Assembly: GCA_964369235.1 (NCBI GenBank)
Contig: CAYJEQ010000055.1
Location: 1-18,267, forward strand
DNA: 18,267 nt
Origin: CAYJEQ01 sp964369235
GTDB taxonomy: Bacteria > Bacillota > Clostridia > Oscillospirales > Ruminococcaceae
Reading direction: 5' to 3'
Shown: piece after piece, positions 8,012 to 17,010 of the stretch
How the letters are laid out: every line of letters begins with the position of its first letter
How positions within the stretch are numbered: the first letter of the stretch is position 1
Translations under genes and position numbers: made by a program
Notes under the pieces: generated by a model
Database searches by the model: none
Told to the model about the DNA's origin: nothing
What the model saw: the letters and a program-made list of their open reading frames with translations, nothing else

Positions 8012-9916
8012 ATGAAATTAAAAAACCAGCTTATATCCCTAGCCCTTACCCTAGTATTAGCAGTAATACTACTGCCTACAACTGCCCTAGCAGATGTAAG
8101 TGATAGCTTCATCTATGAACACGAGGGGGTTACTTTGGAATATTTTGTAATCAGTGAAAACCCTAATGAAGTAGCCGTAATCTACCACACTGACCCTAGT
8201 TTACTAGCAGCCACTCAGGAGGCTACCTCTATTACTGTACCATCACAGGTTACCAATAGTGATAATAGTATTAGCTATACCGTTACAACCTTAGGATTTT
8301 ATAATAATTGGGGGGCTTTTTTTAATTTAACTGAACTAGAGTCTATAACTCTGCCAGAAACCCTTACCCAAATTGAAGATAAGGCATTTCAAGGCTGCAT
8401 CGGATTAACATCTATATCCATACCAGATGGGGTTACCCATATTGGAATTCGTGCTTTTGATGAAGCTTTAAAACTAGAATCCGTTGATCTGCCAGCCAGC
8501 CTTACCCATCTAGGAGAAAATGCATTTTCCTCTTGTGAATCTCTACAATCTATCTTCATACCAAATGGTGTTAGTGAAATTTCAGCAAGTACCTTTGAAC
8601 GTTGTACTGCTCTTGATAATGTAATACTACCATATAGCCTAGACTATATTGGTGAAGATGCTTTTAAGGACTGTACCTCCCTAGAAAATATATCCATGCC
8701 AGTTTATGTGGGCAGTATAGCGCACTGGGCATTTGCTGGCTGTGAAGCTTTAGAGTCCATATCTCTACCACAAAACCTACAATCAATTGGGACTAGCGCA
8801 TTTGAGGGATGTTCCGCTCTAAAGTCCATCACCATACCAGATAATGTTACCACCATTGAAAGCAGTGCTTTTAAGGACTGTGCAGTCTTAACATCGGTAA
8901 CCCTACCTGATAATCTAATAAATATAAAATCATCTGCCTTTGAGAACTGTTCATCTCTAGAATCCATATCCATACCAAGCAGTTTCGAGAGACTAGAAAG
9001 CAATGCCTTTGCAGAGTGTTATTCACTAAAATCAGTGTATTTCGATGGAGAATACCCATCAATCTCTTCTTCTAGCTTTGATAGTATTAGTAGTGATGCT
9101 GAAATCTACTATAACCCTAGATATATTGGTAGTTGGGATGGAAAATCAATAAGCTCTATACCTATAGTACCCGCCTCATACCCAGATGGCCTTCTAAGCT
9201 ATGGTGATGATCCCTATGAAGTATTAGGCTTTGATAGTATAGAGGTGGGAGTATCCACCCCGCTACCAGTTTCTTATAATGGATATAAACTAGTATGGAG
9301 AGTTTCTATTGGTGATGCTGTTATTATAGATAATTCTTTAATTGTAGTAACCCCAGGACAGATTAGCTTACGACTTCAGCAGTTAGCTCCACTGGAAACT
9401 CCTGCTGGTTCTTATAGTAATCTAACATCTGATGGAAGTAAAATTACAACTAAAGTAGCTATAATATCTGCTACCCCATCAGAAGATACAGATACTGACA
9501 CCGATACTGGTACTACCACAGCTAGTAGTACAGGTGGCAGTGTTAAAGCTCCTAAGCTACTAGAAGGTGGAGATCAAACTATAGTAGCAGGTAGCCCTCT
9601 AACTATTAAAACTAATGGTAGAATAGAAGAATACCTATATACTAGAATTAACGGTGAGATTATCCCTGAAAAATACCTAACTCTAAAATCAGGCTCGGTA
9701 ATAGTTACCCTAAAACCTGATTACACAAGTACCCTACCAGCTGGTGAACACGAAATCTCTGTAGTATCTAACACTGGTGCTACTAAGACTACCTTTACAA
9801 TTGCTAATAGCAGTGATGATAGCACCACAGCTATGGAAACTCTAACCCCAGCTACAGAGGTTGCTACCACAACTACCCCTATAGCTATTAAGGAAAATCC
9901 TAGTACAGGTAGATAG
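8012..9916 (+). CDS. Secreted BspA-like leucine-rich repeat protein, copy 2
   Basis: The 634-residue second paralog. It has the same layout as copy 1: signal peptide 1-27 (ALA|D), N-terminal beta segment, LRR_5 repeats from residue 109, Ig-like segment, CBM_X2-like C-terminal domain (about 513-600), Thr-rich tail and ENPSTGR-stop. It has ten full 23-residue repeats plus a cap (about 339-361), one more than copies 1 and 3, and its repeats are the least regular (for example AFDEALK in repeat 2). The linker before the C-terminal domain carries an Asp/Thr dipeptide run (TDTDTDTGTTT). The C-terminal domain is nearly identical in DNA to copies 1 and 3, while the repeat core differs throughout. AAAGGA precedes the ATG. 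Confidence 0.92.
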   Translation: MKLKNQLISLALTLVLAVILLPTTALADVSDSFIYEHEGVTLEYFVISENPNEVAVIYHTDPSLLAATQEATSITVPSQVTNSDNSISYTVTTLGFYNNWGAFFNLTELESITLPETLTQIEDKAFQGCIGLTSISIPDGVTHIGIRAFDEALKLESVDLPASLTHLGENAFSSCESLQSIFIPNGVSEISASTFERCTALDNVILPYSLDYIGEDAFKDCTSLENISMPVYVGSIAHWAFAGCEALESISLPQNLQSIGTSAFEGCSALKSITIPDNVTTIESSAFKDCAVLTSVTLPDNLINIKSSAFENCSSLESISIPSSFERLESNAFAECYSLKSVYFDGEYPSISSSSFDSISSDAEIYYNPRYIGSWDGKSISSIPIVPASYPDGLLSYGDDPYEVLGFDSIEVGVSTPLPVSYNGYKLVWRVSIGDAVIIDNSLIVVTPGQISLRLQQLAPLETPAGSYSNLTSDGSKITTKVAIISATPSEDTDTDTDTGTTTASSTGGSVKAPKLLEGGDQTIVAGSPLTIKTNGRIEEYLYTRINGEIIPEKYLTLKSGSVIVTLKPDYTSTLPAGEHEISVVSNTGATKTTFTIANSSDDSTTAMETLTPATEVATTTTPIAIKENPSTGR

Positions 9917-9943
9917 CAATTACACACATACATGATAAAATTT

Positions 9944-10006
9944 ACGCCTCTATTTCACTATAATACAAGTACATCTTGTTATATAGTAGGTAGAGGCGTT
10001 ATTTAT
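9944..10006 (+). terminator. Terminator after LRR gene 2
   Basis: The same architecture as the terminator after LRR gene 1: ACGCCTCTA (9944-9952) pairs with TAGAGGCGT (9991-9999), followed by TATTTAT. Confidence 0.75.
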
Positions 10007-10032
10007 AGACTACATTAAATAGTCCTATATCT

Positions 10033-10097
10033 TGTCAAATATTTATCTTAACAAAATCACTATAGTTATTGTAATATTATGTCAAATTTGCTATACT
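10033..10097 (+). promoter_or_regulatory. Promoter of LRR gene 3 with repeated TGTCAAAT motif
   Basis: TTGTAA (10069-10074), a 17-base spacer and TATACT (10092-10097). TGTCAAAT occurs at 10033-10040 and within the spacer at 10080-10087. From 10033 through the first part of the coding region it differs from LRR gene 1 at only a few positions, closer than to the adjacent gene 2. Confidence 0.8.
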
Positions 10098-10159
10098 AAT
10101 ATACAGTGACAGATTAAATCACTAAAGAAAAGAACAAGAAAACGAAAGGACACAAGACT

Positions 10160-11998
10160 ATGAAAGTAAAAAACCAGCTTCTATCCCTAGCCCTTACTCT
10201 AGTATTAGCAGTAATACTACTGCCTACCACTGCTCTAGCTGATGTAGGCGATGAATTCACCTACGAACATGAGGGAGTTACCTTAAACTACATAGTAACC
10301 AGTGAAGAACCCTATGAAGCAGCTGTAACCCACCAGCCAGATGAGGATTTGCTAGCACTAGCTAAGACCGCTACTTCCATTACTGTGCCAGAACAGGTTA
10401 CTACCCAGGAAGGTGTAAGCTATACTGTTACATCTACCCAAGTATATGATATAGATGGGCTTGCCTATTATGGGCCTTTTACAGACTTTGAGAATTTACA
10501 ATCTGTAACACTACCAGATACTATTACTACTATTGGGAAGAATTCATTTGCTTATTGTAGTTCCTTAAAATCCATATCCCTACCAGAAAACCTTACTACC
10601 ATTGTGGATAGGGCATTTTCTAACTGTAGTTCCTTAGAGACTATCTCCCTGCCAGAAGGTCTTACCACTATTGGGGCATCTGCATTTTCTGGCTGTAGTT
10701 CCTTAAAGTCTATATCCCTATCAGAAAGTCTTACTACTATTGGGGAGGCTGCATTTGGCTACTGTCGTTCCTTAAAGTCTATATCCCTACCAGAAGGTAT
10801 TACGCGTATTGAGGATGGTGCATTTCAGGAGTGTACATCCTTACAGTCTATATCAATACCAGATAGCGTTACTTCTATTGGAAGCGCTGCATTTCAGATG
10901 TGTCATGCCTTAGAGTCTATATCCCTACCAGATAGCATCACCACTATTGAGACTAAAGCATTTTTGGACTGTACTTCCTTAAAATATATATCACTACCAG
11001 ATGGTCTTGATGCTATAGGTGCTAATGTATTTAGACACTGTGCTTCCTTAGAATCTATATCCTTACCAGAAAGTCTTACTACTATTGGGGCTGAGGCATT
11101 TAGCTACTGTTATTCCTTAGATAAATTATATTTTGATGGTAGCTTTCCTAGTATTGGCACAATACCATTCTTTAATGCTAAGCAACCAACCATCTACTAC
11201 AACCCTAACCATGATGCTAGTTGGAGTGGAGAAAGATTATCTGGATTAACCCCACAATCTGCCGACTACCCAACTGACCTACCAGACCACGCTACAGATA
11301 TTAATCAGATAGCAACATTTTCCTCTATAGAAATAAGTGAAGCTATGATGCTACCCACTACATATAATGGCTATAAATTAGTATGGTCAGTAACTTCTGG
11401 TGATGCTATTATTACTGATAATAACCTAATAGCAATGTCAGAGGGAAATATTAGATTATCAGTTAAGCAGTTAACCCCACTGAAAACTCCAGATGGTCTT
11501 TATAGTAGACTAACTAAGGAAGGTGAGGAAATCCCTTCCCTTGTAACTACTATTACAGCCTTCCCTCTATCTGACACAGGCACTGATGGTGATACAGACA
11601 GCAACACAGGCAGCACAGGTGGCAGTGTTAAAGCCCCTAAGCTATTAGAAGGTGGCGAGCAAACTATAGTAGCAGGTAGCCCTCTAACTATTAAAACTAA
11701 TGGTAGAATAGAGGAATACCTATATACTAGAATTAACGGTGAGATTATCCCAGAAAAATACCTAACCCTAAAATCAGGCTCGGTAATAGTTACCCTAAAA
11801 CCTGATTACACAAGTACCCTACCAGCTGGTGAACACGAAATCTCTGTAGTATCTAATACAGGTGCTACTAAGACTACCTTTACAATTGCTGATAGCAGTG
11901 ATATTAGCAGTGATGATAGCACCACAGCTATGGAAACTCTAACCCCAGCTACAGAGGTTACTACCCCTATTAAGGAAAACCCTAGTACAGGTAGATAG
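10160..11998 (+). CDS. Secreted BspA-like leucine-rich repeat protein, copy 3
   Basis: The 612-residue third paralog. Signal peptide 1-27, beta segment, nine 23-residue LRR_5 repeats (about 113-319) and a cap (about 320-342), Ig-like segment (SVTSGDAIITDNNLIAMSEG), Thr/Gly linker, CBM_X2-like domain (about 491-580) and a Thr-rich tail ending ENPSTGR-stop. Its repeats are the most uniform of the three (LKSISLPEGLTTIGxxAF recurs), which suggests recent internal repeat amplification or homogenisation. The N-terminal 50 residues match copy 1 best. Its terminator is unrelated to those of copies 1 and 2, so this gene is the right edge of the array. AAAGGA precedes the ATG. Confidence 0.92.
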   Translation: MKVKNQLLSLALTLVLAVILLPTTALADVGDEFTYEHEGVTLNYIVTSEEPYEAAVTHQPDEDLLALAKTATSITVPEQVTTQEGVSYTVTSTQVYDIDGLAYYGPFTDFENLQSVTLPDTITTIGKNSFAYCSSLKSISLPENLTTIVDRAFSNCSSLETISLPEGLTTIGASAFSGCSSLKSISLSESLTTIGEAAFGYCRSLKSISLPEGITRIEDGAFQECTSLQSISIPDSVTSIGSAAFQMCHALESISLPDSITTIETKAFLDCTSLKYISLPDGLDAIGANVFRHCASLESISLPESLTTIGAEAFSYCYSLDKLYFDGSFPSIGTIPFFNAKQPTIYYNPNHDASWSGERLSGLTPQSADYPTDLPDHATDINQIATFSSIEISEAMMLPTTYNGYKLVWSVTSGDAIITDNNLIAMSEGNIRLSVKQLTPLKTPDGLYSRLTKEGEEIPSLVTTITAFPLSDTGTDGDTDSNTGSTGGSVKAPKLLEGGEQTIVAGSPLTIKTNGRIEEYLYTRINGEIIPEKYLTLKSGSVIVTLKPDYTSTLPAGEHEISVVSNTGATKTTFTIADSSDISSDDSTTAMETLTPATEVTTPIKENPSTGR

Positions 11999-12014
11999 AC
12001 TATTATAATCTTAT

Positions 12015-12055
12015 AATCCCCATCCCTTTTTGCATATGCAGTAGGGTGGGGATTT
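12015..12055 (+). terminator. Terminator after LRR gene 3
   Basis: AATCCCCA-CCCT pairing (12015-12027 with 12043-12054, one bulged T), loop containing the palindrome TGCATATGCA (12031-12040), then TTGTTAATG. The T-run is weak. Confidence 0.6.
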
Positions 12056-12079
12056 GTTAATGTATTATTAGAGTAATAT

Positions 12080-12108
12080 TTGAACATACAGCCTATCTAT
12101 GGTAGAAT
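12080..12108 (+). promoter_or_regulatory. Promoter of the decarboxylase-darA-holB-ricT operon
   Basis: TTGAAC (12080-12085), a 17-base spacer and TAGAAT (12103-12108), 34 bases before the first start codon, fit a sigma-A promoter. Confidence 0.7.
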
Positions 12109-12142
12109 ATTATTATATAAAACCCTCTAAAGGAGCGATACT

Positions 12143-13468
12143 ATGAACACCCCCCTGTACAAAGCAGTTAAAAATTATATAGACAAAGACATGGCTAGAC
12201 TACATATGCCCGGCCATAAAGGTGTGCTACCTGATTTTTTACAGCAGGTTGCCCCCTTTGACATTACCGAAGTCACTGGTGCAGATAGTCTGTTTCAGTG
12301 TGAGGAAGCTATACTGGACTGCGAAAACCTGTACACCAGTATATATAACACCAAAAAAAGCGCCATATCCACAGGTGGTAGCACACTGGGAATACAAGCA
12401 ATGTTTGCTATGATTTCTCATAGGGGAAATAAGGTAATCTGTGGACGAAATATCCACATAGCAGCTATAAATGCCATGGCTTTACTGGGGCTTACCCCTA
12501 TTTTTGTAAATCCTGATAACAGTGCTGGGGAAGCACTAGCAGGGCGAATTACCCCAGACATAGTAAAATCTGCGCTGGACAGCCATAGTGATGTGGCTGG
12601 GGTGTATATTACCTCCCCTGATTATTTCGGGGTAATTAGTGATATATCCTCACTGTCAGCACTGTGTAAAGAATATAATCTGCCACTGTTAGTGGACAAC
12701 GCCCACGGTAGCCACCTTAAATTCTTAGATAATGACCTTCACCCTATTAGTCTAGGTGCCTCCCTATGCTGTGACTCACTACATAAAACCATGAATGTCA
12801 TGACAGGTGGAGCAATGGTACATATAGGACAGGAGGAGTTTGCCTCTAGGATTAAGTGGGCAATGGGGATATTTGGCTCTACTAGCCCTAGCTACCCAAT
12901 AATGCTTTCTATAGATATGAATATAGAGTATATAGAAAAGAATATTAAAGAGGATTTAACCTATATTACAAACTGGGTAGAAAAAATGAAAAGCCTTGCC
13001 ATAGCTAAATCCATAGCACTGCCACAAGGGGTGGTAGACCCTACTAGGTTGGCACTGGGATTTTATTCTATTGGCTATAGTAAGGAGGAGTTTCTTTCCC
13101 TACTAGCTGATTACAAAATAGAACATGAATACATCTCCGACCACTACTGTGTGCTACTGCCCTCTAGTAAAAACGGAGAACATCTTACAAGGGTAGAAAA
13201 ATTATTAACAGAGATTTCACCTATTGGGGAAAAACTATCCTTTCCCCAGATAATTCCTGTAGGCACTATGGCAATGGGTTTAAGGGAGGCTTTACTATCC
13301 CCTAGACAGTTAGTAACTGTAGAAGAAGCTCTAAACCAAGTATCGGCACAGGTGGTAAGCCGTTGCCCCCCTGGTATTCCTATTGCAGTATATGGAGAGC
13401 TAATAGACAGCACCGTAATAACCAACCTAAAAACTTATGGCGTTCAGGAGATTTTTGTGGTAAAATAG
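12143..13468 (+). CDS. Orn/Lys/Arg decarboxylase-family PLP enzyme (YaaO-like)
   Basis: A PLP-dependent decarboxylase-family protein of fold type I, 441 residues. Such enzymes decarboxylate lysine, arginine or ornithine to diamines or agmatine; the substrate cannot be decided here. Seen: MPGHKG near the N-terminus, STGGST phosphate-binding loop, His105 in NIHIAA (cofactor stacking), D185 and H188 in VDNAHG, and the PLP lysine K215 in DSLHKT. It starts directly with the catalytic region and so lacks the wing domain of the large E. coli-type enzymes, like B. subtilis YaaO. AAAGGAG sits 7 bases before the ATG. In B. subtilis yaaO also lies just upstream of tmk, yaaQ, yaaR, holB and yaaT; here tmk is missing and darA follows after 78 bases. 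Confidence 0.88.
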   Translation: MNTPLYKAVKNYIDKDMARLHMPGHKGVLPDFLQQVAPFDITEVTGADSLFQCEEAILDCENLYTSIYNTKKSAISTGGSTLGIQAMFAMISHRGNKVICGRNIHIAAINAMALLGLTPIFVNPDNSAGEALAGRITPDIVKSALDSHSDVAGVYITSPDYFGVISDISSLSALCKEYNLPLLVDNAHGSHLKFLDNDLHPISLGASLCCDSLHKTMNVMTGGAMVHIGQEEFASRIKWAMGIFGSTSPSYPIMLSIDMNIEYIEKNIKEDLTYITNWVEKMKSLAIAKSIALPQGVVDPTRLALGFYSIGYSKEEFLSLLADYKIEHEYISDHYCVLLPSSKNGEHLTRVEKLLTEISPIGEKLSFPQIIPVGTMAMGLREALLSPRQLVTVEEALNQVSAQVVSRCPPGIPIAVYGELIDSTVITNLKTYGVQEIFVVK

Positions 13469-13546
13469 TAATTAATACCATATTAATATAACTATATAGA
13501 TATATGCTTAATAATAGATTTACAGAAGAAAGGAAAATGTTTTACT

Positions 13547-13870
13547 ATGAAACTTGTAATTGCTATAGTATCTAATGACGACGGGGCTAAGGTGCAGGCA
13601 GCACTGACCAAAAGCAGATTTTTCGTTACCAAACTGGCTACAACAGGTGGCTTTCTACTATCGGGCAACACCACTTTAATTACAGGGGTGGAGGACGAAA
13701 AGGTAGATGAGGTAATTTCAATAATCACAAACCACAGCAAAAAGCGCACACAGGTGGTACCTTCTACAACAGCCTATAGTTCTGGCATGTACTCCTCCTT
13801 TCCTGTGGAGGTAAATATCGGTGGTGCAACTATATTTGTAACCGATGTAGAAAGATTTGAAAAGGTGTAA
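13547..13870 (+). CDS. darA: Cyclic-di-AMP receptor, PII-like (DarA/PstA/YaaQ)
   Basis: A 107-residue member of the YaaQ (DUF970) family, small trimeric PII-like proteins that bind the second messenger c-di-AMP; the downstream target is not generally known. Seen: the N-terminal MKLVIAIV strand, the TGGFLLSGNTTLITGV segment and the VEVNIGGATIFVTDVE C-terminal strands typical of the family, at the usual length. GAAAGGA lies 12 bases before the ATG, slightly far but the only good candidate; an ATG at 13537 is out of frame. It is one base away from the holB GTG start, so translation is probably coupled. Confidence 0.93.
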   Translation: MKLVIAIVSNDDGAKVQAALTKSRFFVTKLATTGGFLLSGNTTLITGVEDEKVDEVISIITNHSKKRTQVVPSTTAYSSGMYSSFPVEVNIGGATIFVTDVERFEKV

Positions 13871-13871
13871 T

Positions 13872-14834
13872 GTGAGCAGTTTAACCAGTAATAATCCAGT
13901 GCCCATTAGCCATAACACCCTAGATAATTTAAGGCTATTGGCAAAGGATGATAAAATCCCCCACGGTTTACTAATAACCTCTCCTAAGGGCATGGGTAGC
14001 CAGTATTTAGCATATGTATCAGCTTGTTACAGCGTCTGCCAGAATATGGTAGGTGCTGATTTCCCATGTTTAAAATGCCCTGACTGTGTTAAGGTATTTG
14101 GGAAAATCCATCCTGATGTAATGGTTTATGGAGATAGTGACACCCCTAACAAGGAGTATCTTATTGATAAAATCCGAGAGATACGCTCCTCGGTGCATAT
14201 AATGCCTAATCAGTCTAAGTACAAGGTATATGTTCTGCTAAATGCCGATACCATTACCGACAAGGCACAAAATGCCATGCTTAAAATGATAGAAGAACCT
14301 CCTAGCCACCTGCGATTTGTGCTAACAGCCGAAAACCCTCAAAAACTACTGGAAACCATCCGTTCTAGGGTGGTAACCCTAACAATGGAGCCAGTGGCAA
14401 AGGTGGAGATAGTAGAGTATCTAACCAAGAGCTACCCTAATTTCTCCAGTGAGGAAATTCAGTCAGCTGCTAACCTGTGTAACGGCAACTACGGACGAGC
14501 AGTAGACATATTAACAGGACAACTACCTCAGCTAGAATATGCTAAGGATTTATATAATTATCTAGTAAATAACGATTGCTATAATTTTAATAGAATAGCC
14601 TTTAAGGTCTGCAAATCTGGTGACTTCAGGGTGGTTTTTACCTATTTAAAGGAACTTCTAATAAAAAACTGCCTAAAGACAAGGTCAAATCAAGGAATTT
14701 ATCTCATTACACCATTGCAGGCAGTGGCTATTGCTGATATAATAGACAGTGGGATTAAAGAAGATTTCTTTAATATAAACAGTAATTTACTTAGCGCATC
14801 TATAAGCGCTCGAATATTTAAAACATATAATTAA
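13872..14834 (+). CDS. holB: DNA polymerase III clamp loader, delta-prime subunit
   Basis: 320 residues from the GTG chosen. Part of the clamp-loader complex that places the sliding clamp on DNA. Seen: an AAA+ fold with a degenerate P-loop (SPKGMGSQ, 37-44) in which the ATP-contacting lysine is replaced by Ser43, as expected for a non-hydrolysing delta-prime; a zinc-module cysteine cluster (C56, C66, C69, C72) followed by HPDV; the NAMLKMIEEPP helix; and TIRSRVVTL in place of the canonical SRC motif. I prefer GTG 13872 over the in-frame TTG 13857 because AAAGG (13861-13865) lies 6 bases before it and the longer start would overlap darA. Its position between darA and ricT is conserved in Firmicutes. 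Confidence 0.92.
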   Translation: MSSLTSNNPVPISHNTLDNLRLLAKDDKIPHGLLITSPKGMGSQYLAYVSACYSVCQNMVGADFPCLKCPDCVKVFGKIHPDVMVYGDSDTPNKEYLIDKIREIRSSVHIMPNQSKYKVYVLLNADTITDKAQNAMLKMIEEPPSHLRFVLTAENPQKLLETIRSRVVTLTMEPVAKVEIVEYLTKSYPNFSSEEIQSAANLCNGNYGRAVDILTGQLPQLEYAKDLYNYLVNNDCYNFNRIAFKVCKSGDFRVVFTYLKELLIKNCLKTRSNQGIYLITPLQAVAIADIIDSGIKEDFFNINSNLLSASISARIFKTYN

Positions 14835-14846
14835 TGGAGGTATTCT

Positions 14847-15710
14847 GTGATAGAGGTAATAGGCGTAAGATTTAAAAAAGTGGGCAAAATTTATTATTTT
14901 TCCCCAGGAGATAGACAAATTCCAGTAGGCACCCATGTAGTAGTAGAAACTTCCCGTTGTATCGAATGTGGACAAGTTGCCATTACCAATCGTGATGTAG
15001 AGGAAGATTTAGTGGTAAAACCTCTTAAAAAGGTTATCCGTATTGCCACTCCAGAAGATTTAAAGCAGATGGAAAAAAACAAAGCCAAAGAAGCAGAAGC
15101 TCAAAAGGTTTGTTTAGCTAAAATCAAAGAGCATAAAATGGATATGAAACTAATTGATGTAGAATATACCTTTGATGGTAGCAAGGTGCTGTTTTACTTT
15201 ACTGCTGATGGCAGAGTTGACTTTAGAAATCTAGTTAAAGATCTAGCCTCTGTATTTAGAACTCGAATTGAGCTACGCCAAATCGGTGTTCGTGATGAGG
15301 CAAAAATGCTAGGTGGTATCGGTGTATGTGGCAAGGCTTGTTGTTGCGCTACCTTTTTAGGCGAGTTTCAGCCTGTATCCATTAAAATGGCTAAGGATCA
15401 GGGGCTTTCCCTTAATCCAACTAAAATTTCTGGTACCTGTGGCAGACTTATGTGCTGTTTAAAGTACGAACAGGAAGCCTATGAGGATCTACTAAAGCGC
15501 ACCCCTAAGGTAGGTGCTTTTGTAAGTACCCCTGATGGTAAGGGCAATGTTACTGAGGTAAACCTACTTACAGGTATGCTAAAGATAAACCTAGAAAAAT
15601 CCCCAGACACAGCCCCTCGTATATTTAATAAGAAGCAGGTTAAGCTAATCCGAGATGGTGCTGTTAAGCTAACTGCTGCTGAGATTAAAGAGCTAAAGGG
15701 ACTGGAATAA
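14847..15710 (+). CDS. ricT: PSP1-domain protein RicT (YaaT)
   Basis: 287 residues with the PSP1/YaaT domain. In B. subtilis RicT forms the RicA-RicF-RicT (Y) complex, which carries [4Fe-4S] clusters and helps RNase Y process mRNAs, with effects on sporulation and competence. Seen: an N-terminal CIECG (C38, C41), a Lys/Glu-rich helical stretch (about 75-95), the KACCCATF cluster (C161, C165-167) and CGRLMCC (C198, C203, C204). GTG start with GGAGG at 14836-14840, 6 bases upstream, and only 12 bases after holB. Its natural terminator is displaced by the insertion sequence that begins 26 bases past the stop. Confidence 0.95.
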   Translation: MIEVIGVRFKKVGKIYYFSPGDRQIPVGTHVVVETSRCIECGQVAITNRDVEEDLVVKPLKKVIRIATPEDLKQMEKNKAKEAEAQKVCLAKIKEHKMDMKLIDVEYTFDGSKVLFYFTADGRVDFRNLVKDLASVFRTRIELRQIGVRDEAKMLGGIGVCGKACCCATFLGEFQPVSIKMAKDQGLSLNPTKISGTCGRLMCCLKYEQEAYEDLLKRTPKVGAFVSTPDGKGNVTEVNLLTGMLKINLEKSPDTAPRIFNKKQVKLIRDGAVKLTAAEIKELKGLE

Positions 15711-15780
15711 CAGAAACTTTAACCACTATATTAATAGGCTCTTTGTCAATAGTTGGGGTAGACGATAAAAAAGAATATGA

Positions 15781-15808
15781 GTAGGTGGTGAAAGCCACCT
15801 GCTTTTTT
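15781..15808 (+). terminator. Plus-strand terminator inside the IS left end
   Basis: An 8-bp stem (15781-15788 with 15795-15802, one G-T pair), 6-base loop and TTTTTT (15803-15808). It faces transcripts arriving from ricT, so it can end the operon mRNA before antisense RNA to the transposase is made. On the minus strand the T-run is about 9 bases away from the stem, so it is a weaker candidate for ending transposase mRNA. Confidence 0.75.
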
Positions 15809-15828
15809 GTTATGAGAAAAAGGGAAAG

Positions 15829-17010
15829 TTAGGAAAACATATGAAGAATACGATTTCTAAATCTGGAGAAATTACGATAGCCATAAGCATTACGCTTAAG
15901 GACTTTAATTTTGTTGTTACAGCCTTCAGTAAAACCATTAGTAAGATTGGAATTTAAAGAGTTAGATATGCCAACAAACCAGTTTTGGATAGTATTCGCA
16001 GCTTTAACGAAGTTGGGAATATTGGAAGATTGGGCAGTCAAAATCCAGTCAGCTAGAAGTTTTTTAGCTTTTAAATAATCTTTTTCACGGAGAATAGCTA
16101 GGAAATGTTCTTTTAAATAATGAGCTTGATATAGAGGAATAGAGATGTTAAGGATATTATTAACCCTTTGTTTATCTTCATCAGATAATGATTTAAATGT
16201 TTTAATCAGTAATGAACGAGACCTTTTAAAATAGATTCTATGAGATTTACAGTAAGCCTTTTGTTCCTGCTTTCTAACGGCTTCAAAAGCCCATATAACC
16301 TGTCTTATCCAGTGATATTTGTCAATAATGAGCTGGGATTTTTTAAACCAAATATAAGATAAATCAGCATAGCAAGACCACATATCGCTGATAAAATAAT
16401 TGACCTTCTCTCTTTCCTGTAGAGAATATCCTTTGAAATAGTTGGTCAGATAGCCTTTTTGTCTGCTAGGAAGTATATCTAAAACTACCTTGTTAATAGG
16501 ATCGGTTATTATACACTGGTATTTTTCACCATCAGTATTACCTTTAAATTCATCAATCGACAGTGCAGTAGGTAAGGACTTATTAGAATAGGATACAAGG
16601 TCAAAAATACGGACTACGGTGCTAACAGATAGATTAACCATCTTTGCTACACTGGTAAAAGAATGCTCTGTTTTAAGAGAATTAATAACATATGCTGATA
16701 GTCTATTAGTCATTCTACAGTATCGAGGTAGAAAAGTATTATTTTCTATAAATTTCTTACCACAATTATCACATCTATATCTTCTCTTGGATAGCTCTAT
16801 GTAGGTATTCCCACCAAATGATGGGATATCCTTTATTATTTGTTTACGATAGTCATGCACCCTATCCGTCATTTCGCCACAGCTAGGGCATTTATGTGGC
16901 TTTCTTACTAATTTAGCTTTTATTATATTATTCCCATCAACTTTTTCAATATTATTTACTATTAGGTCTTGCAATCCTATTAGCTTTTCTGTAAAATGTT
17001 TGTAGAGCAT
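15829..17010 (-). CDS. ISL3 family transposase
   Basis: 393 residues, typical for ISL3. An N-terminal zinc-binding region has CPSC (C41, C44) and CDNC (C80, C83). A helix-turn-helix-like segment (about 116-137, SFTSVAKMVNLSVSTVVRIFD) probably binds the terminal repeats. The DDE catalytic residues are probably D153 (SIDEF), D209 (FISDMW) and E362 (TEGCNNKIK); D230 in IIDKYHW belongs to the family pattern. AAAGGAGG (complement of 17017-17024) sits 6 bases before the ATG. The start codon lies inside a 10-bp inverted repeat (17002-17011 with 17068-17077) that could fold over it in long transcripts. No frameshift or stop interrupts the frame. Confidence 0.95.
   Translation of the reverse strand: MLYKHFTEKLIGLQDLIVNNIEKVDGNNIIKAKLVRKPHKCPSCGEMTDRVHDYRKQIIKDIPSFGGNTYIELSKRRYRCDNCGKKFIENNTFLPRYCRMTNRLSAYVINSLKTEHSFTSVAKMVNLSVSTVVRIFDLVSYSNKSLPTALSIDEFKGNTDGEKYQCIITDPINKVVLDILPSRQKGYLTNYFKGYSLQEREKVNYFISDMWSCYADLSYIWFKKSQLIIDKYHWIRQVIWAFEAVRKQEQKAYCKSHRIYFKRSRSLLIKTFKSLSDEDKQRVNNILNISIPLYQAHYLKEHFLAILREKDYLKAKKLLADWILTAQSSNIPNFVKAANTIQNWFVGISNSLNSNLTNGFTEGCNNKIKVLKRNAYGYRNFSRFRNRILHMFS

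Noticed and set aside
5976..11998. Diversity-generating retroelement acting on the LRR genes
   Set aside because: No reverse transcriptase or template repeat is present in the window, and the variation is spread over the repeat core rather than confined to adenine positions.
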